64,000 bases of DNA from Rhizobium sp. 18065 (GTDB taxonomy: Bacteria > Pseudomonadota > Alphaproteobacteria > Rhizobiales > Rhizobiaceae): the NCBI RefSeq assembly GCF_902706095.1, contig NZ_CACSJP010000004.1:1-64000 (forward strand). The letters run 5' to 3'. A program made the position numbers and the translations under genes. The stretch's first letter is position 1; each line of letters starts with the position of its first letter. Of the stretch, positions 1 through 8,403 are shown piece by piece. The notes beneath the pieces are model-generated. The model made no database searches and was not told the origin of the DNA. It saw nothing but the letters and a program-made list of their open reading frames with translations.

Positions 1-46
1 CGCCAACGCAAAAACGTTGGCGTGTCGCGCAAACCAAAGTTTGCGC
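1..46. repeat. Two tandem hairpins upstream of the initiator tRNA
   Basis: Two perfect 8-bp stem-loops sit back to back just 5' of the tRNA. CGCCAACG (1-8) pairs with CGTTGGCG (15-22), and GCGCAAAC (27-34) pairs with GTTTGCGC (39-46) around a CAAA loop. Neither has a T tract, so they do not look like simple terminators. They could be processing or spacing elements, or the tail of a repeat family that begins outside the window. The structure is seen directly; its role is unknown. Confidence 0.5.
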
Positions 47-50
47 TTGG

Positions 51-127
<77 letters not shown>

Positions 128-185
128 GTTCATGCATAAATCGCTCATCACACCGATATAACAAGCTTAACCGCCAATCTTCCTC

Positions 186-216
186 ACCGCCTCTGTAACT
201 CAGGGGCGGTTTTTGC
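186..216 (+). terminator. Rho-independent terminator after tRNA-fMet
   Basis: ACCGCCTCTG (186-195) pairs with CAGGGGCGGT (201-210), a 10-bp stem with one G-U pair and a 5-nt loop, followed immediately by TTTTG. The placement about 60 nt after the tRNA and the form fit an intrinsic terminator. Confidence 0.85.
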
Positions 217-411
217 GTTTAAGGGCATGACTTGAGACCCAATCTCCCTCCAGCTTACGACCGAACAGACACGCTGCTTCGGTAATCCTCCCGGCAAATA
301 ACGGGCTTCAAAAGTTGAATTTTCTCAATAAGAAACTCGTATTGTTGTATGTTTGATACATCGCTAGCCTGGGTCGCAGGTTCAAACTGGTTCAAGGCGA
401 AACCCTACCCG

Positions 412-1200
412 TCAGTTCGGAGGGAGATCCGCCTGTCCGTATCCACGCGCTCGCGAAACGACGTAGGCGTTGGGCGCATCCACCCAGGCGAAGTGACCGC
501 AATCGATGACCTCATGCCGGCAGTTCGGCAGTATGCGCTGGAGGAGGTCTCCATTTGACGGCGGCACGAGCGGGTCGACTTGTCCTGAGATGAACCAGCA
601 CCGGCGTGACGACTCTCTCGGCGAGCGCCGGGAGTTTTGGCAGGTCCGTCGGATAGGCGCGCACAAAGGCCGCCGCCTCAGCGAAGCGTCCATTTGCAGA
701 GGAGAGGCGATAGTCCTCCATCACATCCTGAGGCGTCGGAACTGTTATGAGCGCCTGGATCATGCCGACAATCGGTTCAGCATCGGGACCGACGTCGAGT
801 GCGTCTTCCGGGGCCTCAATGTTTCCTCGGTGTTGCTCGCCGAGAAGGTCCATGCCGGTCCCACCGCTCCCGACCGTGAGGGTTGCAAAACGCTCAGGTT
901 GCTCGGTGGCTGCGAACAGGAACGCTGTCGTGCCGATGTCGGGACCGATGGCATGGCAGCGCTGGATGCCAAGTTCGCCGAAAAGCCTGAGGATGAAGCC
1001 GCCCATGCCTTCGGGAGTCAGGGCGCCGCGACTTGCGTCCGACATACCGAAGCCAGGCAGGTCGATCGCAACGAGCGGACCGAGTTCGGCAAGTTGAGGC
1101 CAGATCAGTCGGAACGCGTAAACGCTCTCTGGCCAAGGGCTGGTCAGCACGATCGGCATGCCTTTGTTGGCGCCACCACGGACGAGCCTGGAGGTCGCGC
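412..1200 (-). pseudogene. Alpha/beta-hydrolase pseudogene (epoxide hydrolase/haloalkane dehalogenase type)
   Basis: The reverse strand encodes a recognisable alpha/beta-hydrolase broken by frameshifts. The main piece begins near LVRGGANKGMPIVLTSPWP, passes the oxyanion region and the nucleophile elbow GPDIGTT (Asp nucleophile, as in epoxide hydrolases and dehalogenases), and reads VVTPVLV before losing frame near 590. In the next frame the continuation is clear: ISGQVDPLVPPSNGD with the acid residue, then DCGHFAWVDAP with the catalytic His. An extra base near 590-593 would explain the shift. The N terminus is missing or scrambled, and the C terminus ends soon after the His. The family call is good; the product is almost certainly inactive. 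Confidence 0.75.
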
Positions 1201-1250
1201 ATCTGTCGCCGCGCCAATTCAGCCGAGCGGTTTAGTCCGAGACCGGGCAA

Positions 1251-1466
1251 TCACCAGCCAAAGCATTCGAGAATATGCGCCTTGAGGCGGCTCGGGCAAT
1301 ATTGGAAGACACGAGCCATCCCATTGATCTGGTTGCTCAGCAAACGAGCTTCGCAGATCGCGATCGCATGCGGCGCGCGTTCATGCGGGCTTACGGTCAG
1401 CCGCCGCAAGTTATCAGACGCGCGGCCAATACTGGAATTGCAGCGGCGTGGGCAGATCAGAGATAA
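1251..1466 (+). pseudogene. C-terminal fragment of a GlxA/AraC-family regulator
   Basis: The reading frame from SPAKAFENMRLEAARAILED through the second helix-turn-helix (LVAQQTSFADRDRMRRAFMR) to QPPQVIRR matches the DNA-binding end of GlxA-type AraC regulators, which have a DJ-1/PfpI domain in front. Here only about the last 65-70 residues remain. No N-terminal domain is readable upstream, where the neighbouring sequence belongs to the hydrolase pseudogene. This is a remnant, not a working regulator. Confidence 0.65.
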
Positions 1467-1934
1467 TTGGCACTCAGGTCGTCACCGAAAACCGGACAAT
1501 GAGGTAGGTCCTCATTTGATGATCAATTCGCAGCGCACCAACGATCTGATGCCGCCGACAACTTCAGTTTTATGCGCCTGTTGGAAGCAGGGCACGATCA
1601 TGCGTCTTTGCTGGCCTGACCCTGCGCTTCTCGGCGCAGGAACGCCCAGTCAATCTGTTCTGCCATGGCAGGACCCAGTACTAACCCATTTCACTCGGTT
1701 CATATTCTACCCGAGGCGGAAACTGAAAGTCGTCGATCCCGGAAGCCTGTATTGGCTGATGATGTGTATCATAACTCAGCTTTATCGGTCGAACATGGAC
1801 TGCAAGCTGTCGGGGAGGGGCATGTATTCCGCAAACACCTGACGGAGCCTGGCAGAGCATGCAGCATACCTTTGCCTGGAGCTCAGGGAAACGGCCCCAA
1901 GCAGGAAAGCCCGGAGCCGGAATTCCGTCGGTCG
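1467..1934. other. Stretch without a supported gene
   Basis: I see no reading frame here with recognisable protein features on either strand. A short open stretch on the reverse strand ends in LPDSLQSMFDR just before a stop near 1789, but I cannot assign it. The region continues the gene decay seen to its left. Confidence 0.5.
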
Positions 1935-2681
1935 TCAGACTTGTGCGGCTCCGCCGTCAACGAACACCTCGCTGCCTGTCATGAAGCTGCTTTCGTCCGA
2001 GGCGAGGAAGAGTGCCACCGCCGCCGTCTCCTCGGGGTTTCCGACGCGACCCAGCGGTATCTGCGCGGCCAAACTCGCCAGCAACGCGTCGTCCTCTCCG
2101 GCATTTACCAAGCCCCTGACACCGGGCGTGTCGGTGGCGCCGGGAGAGAGCACGTTCACCCGAATGCCTGTCCCTCTCAGGTCCAATGCCCAGCTCCGGG
2201 CCAAATTGCGGACTGCAGCCTTTGTCGCGCTATAGACGCTGAATGCAGGCGTTCCCCTCGATCCCGTGGTCGAGCCGGTGAGAATCACGGATCCCCCGGC
2301 CTGCATGAGCGGCAGGGCCTTTTGCACTGTAAACAGCGTTCCCTTCACGTTGACGTTGAACGTCAGATCAAACGACGCCTCGTCGATAGCGCCAAGCGGC
2401 GCCATATTTCCGAGCCCGGCATTGGCGAAGAGAACGTCAATGCGTCCGCTCTTCGCACGGACCGCCGAAAACAGCCGGCCAAGGTCATCCAGACGCGAAA
2501 CGTCACCCTGCACGGCAGTCACGCCGGCGCCGATCTCCTCCACCGCCCTGTCCAGCTCTTCCTGACGACGGCCGGTAATGAAAACCTCCGCGCCTTCCGC
2601 TACAAACCGTTTGGCCGTCGCCAGACCAATGCCACTGTTGCCACCGGTTACAACGGCGATTTTTCCTGCAAGCTTACCCAT
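1935..2681 (-). CDS. Short-chain dehydrogenase/reductase (SDR)
   Basis: A full-length classical SDR of 248 residues, predicted to be a cytoplasmic NAD(P)-dependent oxidoreductase. The N-terminal cofactor motif TGGNSGIG is followed by the NAG motif (FANAGLG), the catalytic Ser in ILTGSTTG, the YSATK catalytic Tyr/Lys pair, and PGATDTPG after the active site. TGR following strand 2 suggests a preference for NADP. The C terminus ends in the usual FVDGGAA. The gene is divergent from an HxlR regulator 99 bp away, a common arrangement in which the regulator responds to the electrophile or quinone that the SDR handles. The substrate cannot be told from sequence. It is intact among decayed neighbours. 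Confidence 0.92.
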   Translation of the reverse strand: MGKLAGKIAVVTGGNSGIGLATAKRFVAEGAEVFITGRRQEELDRAVEEIGAGVTAVQGDVSRLDDLGRLFSAVRAKSGRIDVLFANAGLGNMAPLGAIDEASFDLTFNVNVKGTLFTVQKALPLMQAGGSVILTGSTTGSRGTPAFSVYSATKAAVRNLARSWALDLRGTGIRVNVLSPGATDTPGVRGLVNAGEDDALLASLAAQIPLGRVGNPEETAAVALFLASDESSFMTGSEVFVDGGAAQV

Positions 2682-2780
2682 CTCTATCTCCTATAAAATG
2701 ATGACCGCCCGAAGATAGAGACTTGCTTTTCGTCCTTCCAGTATGCACCTTTTGGTAAGTATCTAATTGGAGTATCCAAA
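2682..2780. promoter_or_regulatory. Divergent promoter region between SDR and HxlR regulator
   Basis: This 99-bp gap must hold both promoters. Three AGTAT-type repeats (2740, 2758 and 2771) lie on the regulator side, and GTATGCACC...GGTAAGTAT forms a weak inverted pair. These are candidate HxlR binding sites. The match is imperfect, so this is inference from position. Confidence 0.3.
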
Positions 2781-3146
2781 ATGGAAAAACCGGGCTTTGT
2801 CTGCGGACTGGACGCAGCCTTGGCTGTCATGGGCGGCAAATGGAAACCTTTGATCCTGTTCCACCTTGCCCACGAAGCCCGACGCTATGGTGGCCTGAGG
2901 CGCGCCATCGGCAATGTCAGTGACAAGATGCTCATTCAGCAACTCAAGGAACTGGAAGCTGACGGGATCGTCGAGCGATTCGACTTCAAGGAAATCCCGC
3001 CGAAAGTCGAGTATTCCCTGACACCATTCGGCCAGACGCTTGCTGGAGCCTTGAAGCCGCTCTGCGCCTGGGGAGTGGACCATATGACCGAAGTCGAAAA
3101 GCTCATGCTACGCCGCCACGCTTCTGACATGGAGAGAGTGGCCTGA
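2781..3146 (+). CDS. HxlR-family transcriptional regulator
   Basis: A 121-residue winged-helix protein of the usual HxlR length. The start of the domain, CGLDAALAVMGGKWKPLIL, holds the family Cys (often the redox or electrophile sensor) and the GGKW signature. The recognition helix follows in VSDKMLIQQLKELEADGIV, and the wing with the family-typical VEYSLTPFG. It is transcribed away from the SDR gene and probably controls that gene and itself. It acts as a dimer on DNA in the cytoplasm. The start ATG is the first after the promoter region, with the family's usual short N terminus. Confidence 0.9.
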   Translation: MEKPGFVCGLDAALAVMGGKWKPLILFHLAHEARRYGGLRRAIGNVSDKMLIQQLKELEADGIVERFDFKEIPPKVEYSLTPFGQTLAGALKPLCAWGVDHMTEVEKLMLRRHASDMERVA

Positions 3147-3384
3147 CCGTCAGAATAATCCAGTTTCGAGCATGATGAAGCCGTTCAAGGCGCGGTCCAG
3201 CCGCTCGTTCGGGTTAAGGGGGACAGGCAGATCGATCCGCCACCCTTGATCGGATATTGATCGCGCGACGTTGCCCTTGCTGAGCGCTGCGACCGTGGAT
3301 GAACGGCCGCAGATCCTCACTTGCTGTCGGCGGTCTAATGGAGTTTCCGTAGAGTATTTGTTACTTCCTATGGTGCTCCCGCTT
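3147..3384. other. Unassigned sequence before an IS remnant
   Basis: No gene can be supported. On the reverse strand a protein-like segment is readable (RSISDQGWRIDLPVPLNPNE, then LDRALNGFIMLETG) and ends at a stop near 3150. It has no start and no family that I recognise. It may be the tail of a gene cut by the IS element to its right. Confidence 0.35.
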
Positions 3385-3460
3385 TGATCCCCAAAAACTG
3401 GATCGTTTTTGATTGGAGTTTTCCGCGCTAAATTCCCGGCTGGGAACAGGAGCGGAAACG

Positions 3461-3727
3461 ATGAAAGCATCGAACTTTTCGAACGCCCAGAAGGCGTTCA
3501 TTCTGAAACAGGGTGATGACGGCGTGCTTGTGGCTGAGATTTGCCGAAAGGCAGGCATCAGCCAGGCGACCTACTTTAATTGGCGCAAGGAATACGCGGG
3601 TCTGCTGCCCGAGGAGATGCGCCGACTAAAGGCGCTTAAGGATGAGAATTCCAGGCTGAAGAAGATTGTCGCCGATCTGGCGCTGGATCGGGAGATGCTC
3701 CAGGACGTCATCCGGCGAAAGCTCTGA
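3461..3727 (+). CDS. IS3-family transposase OrfA
   Basis: An 88-residue OrfA of the IS407-type branch. It has an N-terminal helix-turn-helix (GVLVAEICRKAGISQATYFN, then W-RK) and a leucine-zipper-like coiled coil (MRRLKALKDENSRLKKIVAD), ending LDREMLQDVIRRKL. The start is chosen at MKASNF because AGGAG lies 8 nt upstream. OrfB begins in the -1 frame across its stop, consistent with programmed frameshifting in the parent element. With OrfB truncated it cannot support transposition by itself. Confidence 0.88.
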   Translation: MKASNFSNAQKAFILKQGDDGVLVAEICRKAGISQATYFNWRKEYAGLLPEEMRRLKALKDENSRLKKIVADLALDREMLQDVIRRKL

Positions 3728-3984
3728 GGCCTGCCCGCAAGCGTAAGCTGATCGACGGGATGCTGGTGGATTGGGGGATATCGATCCGGCGGGCCTGCAA
3801 GGTCCTGATGTTCGACAACCTGAGCTATCACCACAAATCCCGAAGAACCGGGCAGGTCCCTCTCGAAAGACGGATCAGGGAGATATGCGAGATGCGGGTG
3901 TGCTATGGATATCGCCGAGTGCATGTCCACTTGCGCCGTGATGGCCATCAATTTACGGCGAGATTGCCGCCCGACTTGAAATGA
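3724..3984 (+). pseudogene. Truncated IS3-family transposase OrfB
   Basis: The frame starting LRPARKRKLIDGMLVDWG overlaps the OrfA stop in the -1 frame and continues through the conserved RRACKV and RVCYGYRRVHVHLRRDG block. The family sequence is then lost (HQFTARLPPDLK) and a stop follows. The rve/DDE integrase core, roughly the last 190 residues, is absent. Confidence 0.8.
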
Positions 3985-4113
3985 CCTTGGCTCTTGGCTC
4001 AGAGCAAAGTTGCAATAGGATTCCTGGGAGCGGCGGGGAACCACTACGCTAGTGCCCGTCACATATGCTATATATTCTGCATCCGAAATACACGCGAGCC
4101 GTAGGAGTGGCGG

Positions 4114-7100
4114 ATGCTCGAAAGTCGGGTCAACAAACTACGACAACCGGCGAAACCTTCACGTCGCAAGGCGCGCCCCTTCGAACATGCTGGCGAGCGG
4201 CGGATGGTAACCGCCCTCTGTTTCGATCTCGTCGGGTCTACGGGACTTCTCCAGCGCCTCGACATAGAAGACTATCAGGAATTGATGGCCGCATTTCAGA
4301 ATGCAGCGAAACAGTCAATAACATTTCATTCCGGCGTCATGCTACTCGAGGCCGGCGATGGCGGCGTGGCACTGTTCCCGGATGCCCTGGGCGCGAAGGA
4401 TGCGGCATCGCTCGCCATTCGCTCCGGTCTTGGGATCGTCGAAGGCTGCGCGCGCGTTGGTCGGGACATTTTGCGTGACGACTTGCATGTGCGCGTCGGG
4501 ATCGCGACATCCGTGGCGCTTATTCAAGAGACGCAGAACGGGCCGGTTGCCGCCGCGGCACTGGCAATAGCCACCCGTCTGCAAGAGATTGCCCCACCGG
4601 ATGCCGTTTTTGTTTCGGAAGAGACACGTGACCTGGCTGGCAGGTCGCATGCTTTCGTTTTCGAAGGCGACAGGGTTCTCAAGGGCTTCACGCTGCCGGC
4701 AAAGGTGTGGCGTGCACTTGGACACAAGATCGAGGTCAACCGGTTCTACGCGTTCGGTCGTCTTGGTGGTCCGTTCATTGGCCGCGAAAGCGAGTTGAGC
4801 ACGATCGCCGCCTGCTGGGAAAGAGTCCCCGTGACGGGTGGCGAGATACTCCTGCTCGAGGGAGATGCCGGCATTGGAAAGTCGCGCCTTTTGCGGGAGG
4901 TCCGAAAGATCACTCGCAACCAGCGATCAGGGCTGTTTTTCTTTCAGTGCCTGCCAGGGGGACATCGGGCGACGCTGCATCCTTTGTTGAACACTTTTAC
5001 CGGCGCAGCATCCGGACAAAACGACCAGCCGGGTCTGTCGGCTTCTGCCGTGGCCGCCGCTTTCGAACGAAACGGAATTCGCGACGTCGAAGCGATTGAA
5101 ACATTTTCACATTTGCTGGGTGCCGTTGGACGAAATCACGCGCTTGCCGATATCGGCCCCAAAGCCATTCGGGAAAGGGCGCGTCGCGCCGTGTTTCGCG
5201 TGCTCGCAGCCTTGTGTGCGAACGGGCCCATGGTCCTTGCAGTTGAAGACATCCACTGGATCGATCCAACCTCGAAGGATTTGCTGGTCGAAGCCGCTCG
5301 GCTTGTGCGCCAATTTCCGATTCTCCTCGTTGCGACCTCCCGTCTCGGGTTTGGGACGGATTGGCTAGATGCAGCCAACCCCACGCGTCTGATCCTGCTC
5401 CCGCTTGATCGTGACGAAACCCGGCAGGCAATAGAGGCACGATGGCCTGAGCAGCGGCAGGCTATGCTTCCCGGACTTTACGACGTCATCGAGAGGATAT
5501 CCGGCGGTGTTCCTCTCTTCATCGAGCAAATTGGCCAATGGGTTTCGGAGAACGTTGACGCCGACACGATGAACCTGTCGGAGAACGTTACACCCAGCAA
5601 TGTGTCAGCATTCGAGGAAATATTGAATGCGCGCCTCAACGATCTGGGCACTGCGAGGGACGTGGCGCGAGCGGGAGCCGTTGCGGGCAATCGGTTCACG
5701 CTGTCGCTCCTTCGCGCGCTGTTGCCAGGATTGGGTAAGACCTCGTTGGCCAAAGCCGCTGATACCTTGACCGACGCTGGGTTCCTAATGCGGATCAGGA
5801 CGCGAGGGCACATCGCCTACGGTTTCCGGCACGCTTTGGTCCAGGAGACTATTTACAAGACGCTCTTGCGCAAGCAGCAGCAGGCCTTGCATCGGCGCCT
5901 GTTCGTTGCCGTCAGTCGAAGCCGCCAGATGGCTGCGTGGATCGACACCGGAACGCTGGCCGAACATGCGGAACGCGCGGGGCTCCACGAAAACGCCATC
6001 GATCTGTATACTGCGGCAGGGAGGGAAAGTTCGAGCCGATCGGCGATGATAGAGGCGCGTAACTATCTGGAGCACGCCTTGGCAATGTGCGACCGCTTGG
6101 GCGAAAAACACACAATCGAACCTTATCAGCTGTCCGCGCTGACTTTACTCGGTCCTATCCTGACCGGCCTTGTCGGACAGAATTCGCTCCCGGCACGCAA
6201 GCTCTATGAAATTGGCGTAACCATCGCCCGCCGGCAGCCGATGGAGGATCAATCCAGGTGGTTTCCGATCTACTGGGGTTGGTGGCTGACAGGATCGGAT
6301 TTTCGCATCATGCACGATCGTGCTTTGCAGGTGCAGGCAATGCTGTCCGGGGTGGACGATCCGGAGATCAAGCTGCAAGTCAACCACTGTATCTGGGCCA
6401 TTGATTTCAACCTCGGCAACCATCGAGAGACCCAGTCCGCGATCAATGCGGGAATGGCGCTTTATGAGGAGCAATCGGCTAAGACCAGCCGAACGTTGTT
6501 TGGCGGCCATGACGCGAAGGTATGCGGCCTCGGGCAACTGGCGCTTTCGCTGTGGCTCACAGGGCAATCGAAAGCCTCTGACACAGCGCTTTCGAAGATG
6601 GTCGCTTTCGCGGACCGGATATCGCATGTGCCAAGCAAGGCGCATTCGCTGGATACGGAAGCCGTGTCGGCATTTTACCGGGAGGACCATGGGCGTCTGG
6701 CCGAAATTTCCGAAAGAATGGCCAATTTCGCGAAGCTGCATGATATGCAGTCGCTGTCCGGCTTGTCGCTGCTCTTTGCCGGATGGGCTCTTGCGCATAG
6801 CGAAAGCCTCGACAGCGGGCATGCAATGTTTGGCGAGGGGCTGTCGCTCCTTAAAAGCCTTGGTACCGTGGCAGATCTGCCGATCTATCTCTACATGCAC
6901 GCCACTCTGCTCGGGCTTGCTGGAAAATTTGAGCTCGCGGTCGAGGTCACCAATGACGCGATCGAAAAGGCCAGGGAGACCGGTCATGCCTATTGGCTCG
7001 CCGAGCTTTATCGTCGCCGAGCGGTTCTTCACGCGCAGCTTGCCCCAAACAACGGTTCCATTGCCGCTGACCTTCGCTCGGCTGTAGAGTTTGCTGAGCG

Positions 7101-7173
7101 CCAAGGTGCCAAGGCGCTTCTAACGCGGGCGAGACGTTCAATTCAGGAGCTAGGCGTTGCCGGTCAGCTTTGA
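4114..7173 (+). CDS. Class III nucleotide-cyclase domain fused to AAA/STAND ATPase with TPR-like C terminus
   Basis: A 1019-residue multidomain protein, probably a cytoplasmic signal sensor or regulator and the first gene of the YcaO operon. Residues about 30-200 form a class III cyclase domain. Both metal-binding Asp are present (D38 in FDLVGSTG, D82 in EAGDGGVALF), but the Asn that stabilises the transition state, in the NxAAR motif, is Ala151 (AIATRLQ). Activity may therefore be weak or lost. Residues about 220-560 form a STAND-type ATPase with Walker A GDAGIGKS (250-257) and Walker B VLAVEDIHWID (374-384). The remaining ~400 residues are helical repeats of TPR type. No DNA-binding domain is evident. 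AGGAG lies 6 nt before the ATG. Its last 17 nt overlap ycaO. Confidence 0.88.
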   Translation: MLESRVNKLRQPAKPSRRKARPFEHAGERRMVTALCFDLVGSTGLLQRLDIEDYQELMAAFQNAAKQSITFHSGVMLLEAGDGGVALFPDALGAKDAASLAIRSGLGIVEGCARVGRDILRDDLHVRVGIATSVALIQETQNGPVAAAALAIATRLQEIAPPDAVFVSEETRDLAGRSHAFVFEGDRVLKGFTLPAKVWRALGHKIEVNRFYAFGRLGGPFIGRESELSTIAACWERVPVTGGEILLLEGDAGIGKSRLLREVRKITRNQRSGLFFFQCLPGGHRATLHPLLNTFTGAASGQNDQPGLSASAVAAAFERNGIRDVEAIETFSHLLGAVGRNHALADIGPKAIRERARRAVFRVLAALCANGPMVLAVEDIHWIDPTSKDLLVEAARLVRQFPILLVATSRLGFGTDWLDAANPTRLILLPLDRDETRQAIEARWPEQRQAMLPGLYDVIERISGGVPLFIEQIGQWVSENVDADTMNLSENVTPSNVSAFEEILNARLNDLGTARDVARAGAVAGNRFTLSLLRALLPGLGKTSLAKAADTLTDAGFLMRIRTRGHIAYGFRHALVQETIYKTLLRKQQQALHRRLFVAVSRSRQMAAWIDTGTLAEHAERAGLHENAIDLYTAAGRESSSRSAMIEARNYLEHALAMCDRLGEKHTIEPYQLSALTLLGPILTGLVGQNSLPARKLYEIGVTIARRQPMEDQSRWFPIYWGWWLTGSDFRIMHDRALQVQAMLSGVDDPEIKLQVNHCIWAIDFNLGNHRETQSAINAGMALYEEQSAKTSRTLFGGHDAKVCGLGQLALSLWLTGQSKASDTALSKMVAFADRISHVPSKAHSLDTEAVSAFYREDHGRLAEISERMANFAKLHDMQSLSGLSLLFAGWALAHSESLDSGHAMFGEGLSLLKSLGTVADLPIYLYMHATLLGLAGKFELAVEVTNDAIEKARETGHAYWLAELYRRRAVLHAQLAPNNGSIAADLRSAVEFAERQGAKALLTRARRSIQELGVAGQL

Positions 7174-8395
7174 TCCCACGGGTCTGAAGACGAACGATCC
7201 GTCAGATATTGACGGGATGCTTGCGCGTTTTCACTGCGCCGTGGTTTCCGGCCTTGGCAACCCCCTGCCGTCACCTCCAGATCTCGAAGAGACCACGCAA
7301 TGCCTGCGTGCTGTTCTACCACTCTGCCGTCGTGCGCGCATCACTCGGCTGGGCGATTTGACCGGACTTGACCGGATCGGCCTGCCGGTGGCTCAAGCCG
7401 TTCGACCCGCGGCCCTTTCTGAAGTCACGTCACTCGGACGGGGCCTGTGGATGGCGTCGGCGGCAGTGGGGGCGATTATGGAATCGCTTGAGCGGTTCTA
7501 TGCAGAAGCCATCCCTTCGGAGCTTGTCTTCCATGCGACGGCAGATGAAATCAAAATCGCTGACGGCATGTTTGAAAATCTCCTGGTACCCGATCGCCGG
7601 AGCAACTGGCGGGCAATGATGATACCCTGGGTCACCGGCATCGACATAGCGGCAGGTATTCCCCATCCAGTCCCGCTAGAACTCGTTCATACCTGCTACA
7701 CGGATCCCCCACTGGCCCAGGATGGCATCTTCGAGCGCACGACCACGGGTCTCGCCTGTCACATGACTGTCCTCGATGCGTTTCTGCATGGTCTGTTTGA
7801 ATGTATCGAGCGGGACGCTATCGCTCGCGCGTTTGTTACGCACGGCTTCTTTGATCGAATGCGCATTTCTCTGCTGGGCCTGGGGGAGGGAGTTGATCAT
7901 ATACTGTCTGTTGTGGGCGAGCGCCCCATTTCTTTCGGTCTTTGGCTCGTCCCTTCGCCGGCAAATGTCCCGGTGGTCTGGTGCCAGACGATCGAGACAG
8001 GCCCTGGCGAGCCTATCCTTGCTCTTCCGACCGAGGGCTATGCCGCGGGGACGAGCGTCGCGGCTGCGGCGGTGAGTGCGATGCTTGAAGCGTTGTCGGC
8101 ACGCGCGGGGGCTATATCGGGTGCGCGCGACGATCAAACCCGGAAGCACTACAAGCGCAGTACCGACGCCATCGTCGCCAAAGCCCGCCAGCTAATTCTT
8201 ATGGATACGTCCGGGTTGCCGCATCCGTCAGTTGACGCGCTGGCCGTTCCGGATCTCGGCTCGCTCATCGATAGGGTACTGTCCGCCGGTATGGGACCCA
8301 TTTTGGCTGTCCCGGTGGGAGCGGATGTCAAAACCGGCGTCCAGTGCATAAGAACCATTCTTCCTGGAGCCACTCCCTTTTCAATCCTGCGGTGA
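7157..8395 (+). CDS. ycaO: YcaO-domain protein (ATP-dependent backbone cyclodehydratase/thioamide synthetase family)
   Basis: YcaO enzymes activate a peptide amide with ATP to make azolines or, with a TfuA partner, thioamides. This 412-residue protein has the YcaO core from ITRLGDLTGLDRIGLPVAQ and the ATP-site segment TSLGRG (canonical SxGKG, here with Lys replaced by Arg95), followed by IMESLERFYAE with the Mg/ATP glutamates E109 and E112. It continues with FECIERDA and ends in IRTILPGATPFSILR. The start is TTG: AGGAG at 7145-7149 sits 7 nt upstream, and translation is coupled to the upstream gene by a 17-nt overlap. No E1-like or ocin-ThiF partner is present. Instead tfuA follows 8 nt downstream, pointing to thioamidation. 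Confidence 0.9.
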   Translation: MPVSFDPTGLKTNDPSDIDGMLARFHCAVVSGLGNPLPSPPDLEETTQCLRAVLPLCRRARITRLGDLTGLDRIGLPVAQAVRPAALSEVTSLGRGLWMASAAVGAIMESLERFYAEAIPSELVFHATADEIKIADGMFENLLVPDRRSNWRAMMIPWVTGIDIAAGIPHPVPLELVHTCYTDPPLAQDGIFERTTTGLACHMTVLDAFLHGLFECIERDAIARAFVTHGFFDRMRISLLGLGEGVDHILSVVGERPISFGLWLVPSPANVPVVWCQTIETGPGEPILALPTEGYAAGTSVAAAAVSAMLEALSARAGAISGARDDQTRKHYKRSTDAIVAKARQLILMDTSGLPHPSVDALAVPDLGSLIDRVLSAGMGPILAVPVGADVKTGVQCIRTILPGATPFSILR

Positions 8396-8403
8396 GTGTT
8401 CAT

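Larger units (their letters stand above)
3385..3984 (+). mobile_element. Truncated IS3-family element (IS407-type)
   Basis: The left end begins TGATCCCCAAAAACTGG. OrfA is complete, but OrfB stops being readable after about 80 residues, before any DDE catalytic residue. No right terminal inverted repeat is visible before the next gene. The element is therefore a dead 5' fragment. It marks the left border of the YcaO-TfuA operon. Confidence 0.8.

Noticed and set aside
372..386. CGCAGGTTCAAA repeated shortly after the tRNA, like a tRNA 3'-end duplication (attachment site)
   Set aside because: Only 12 nt match, it covers the T loop and not the 3' terminus, and no integrase gene is present in the window.
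506..1285. Forward-strand open frame across the hydrolase pseudogene
   Set aside because: The reverse strand carries clear alpha/beta-hydrolase motifs; the forward frame has none.
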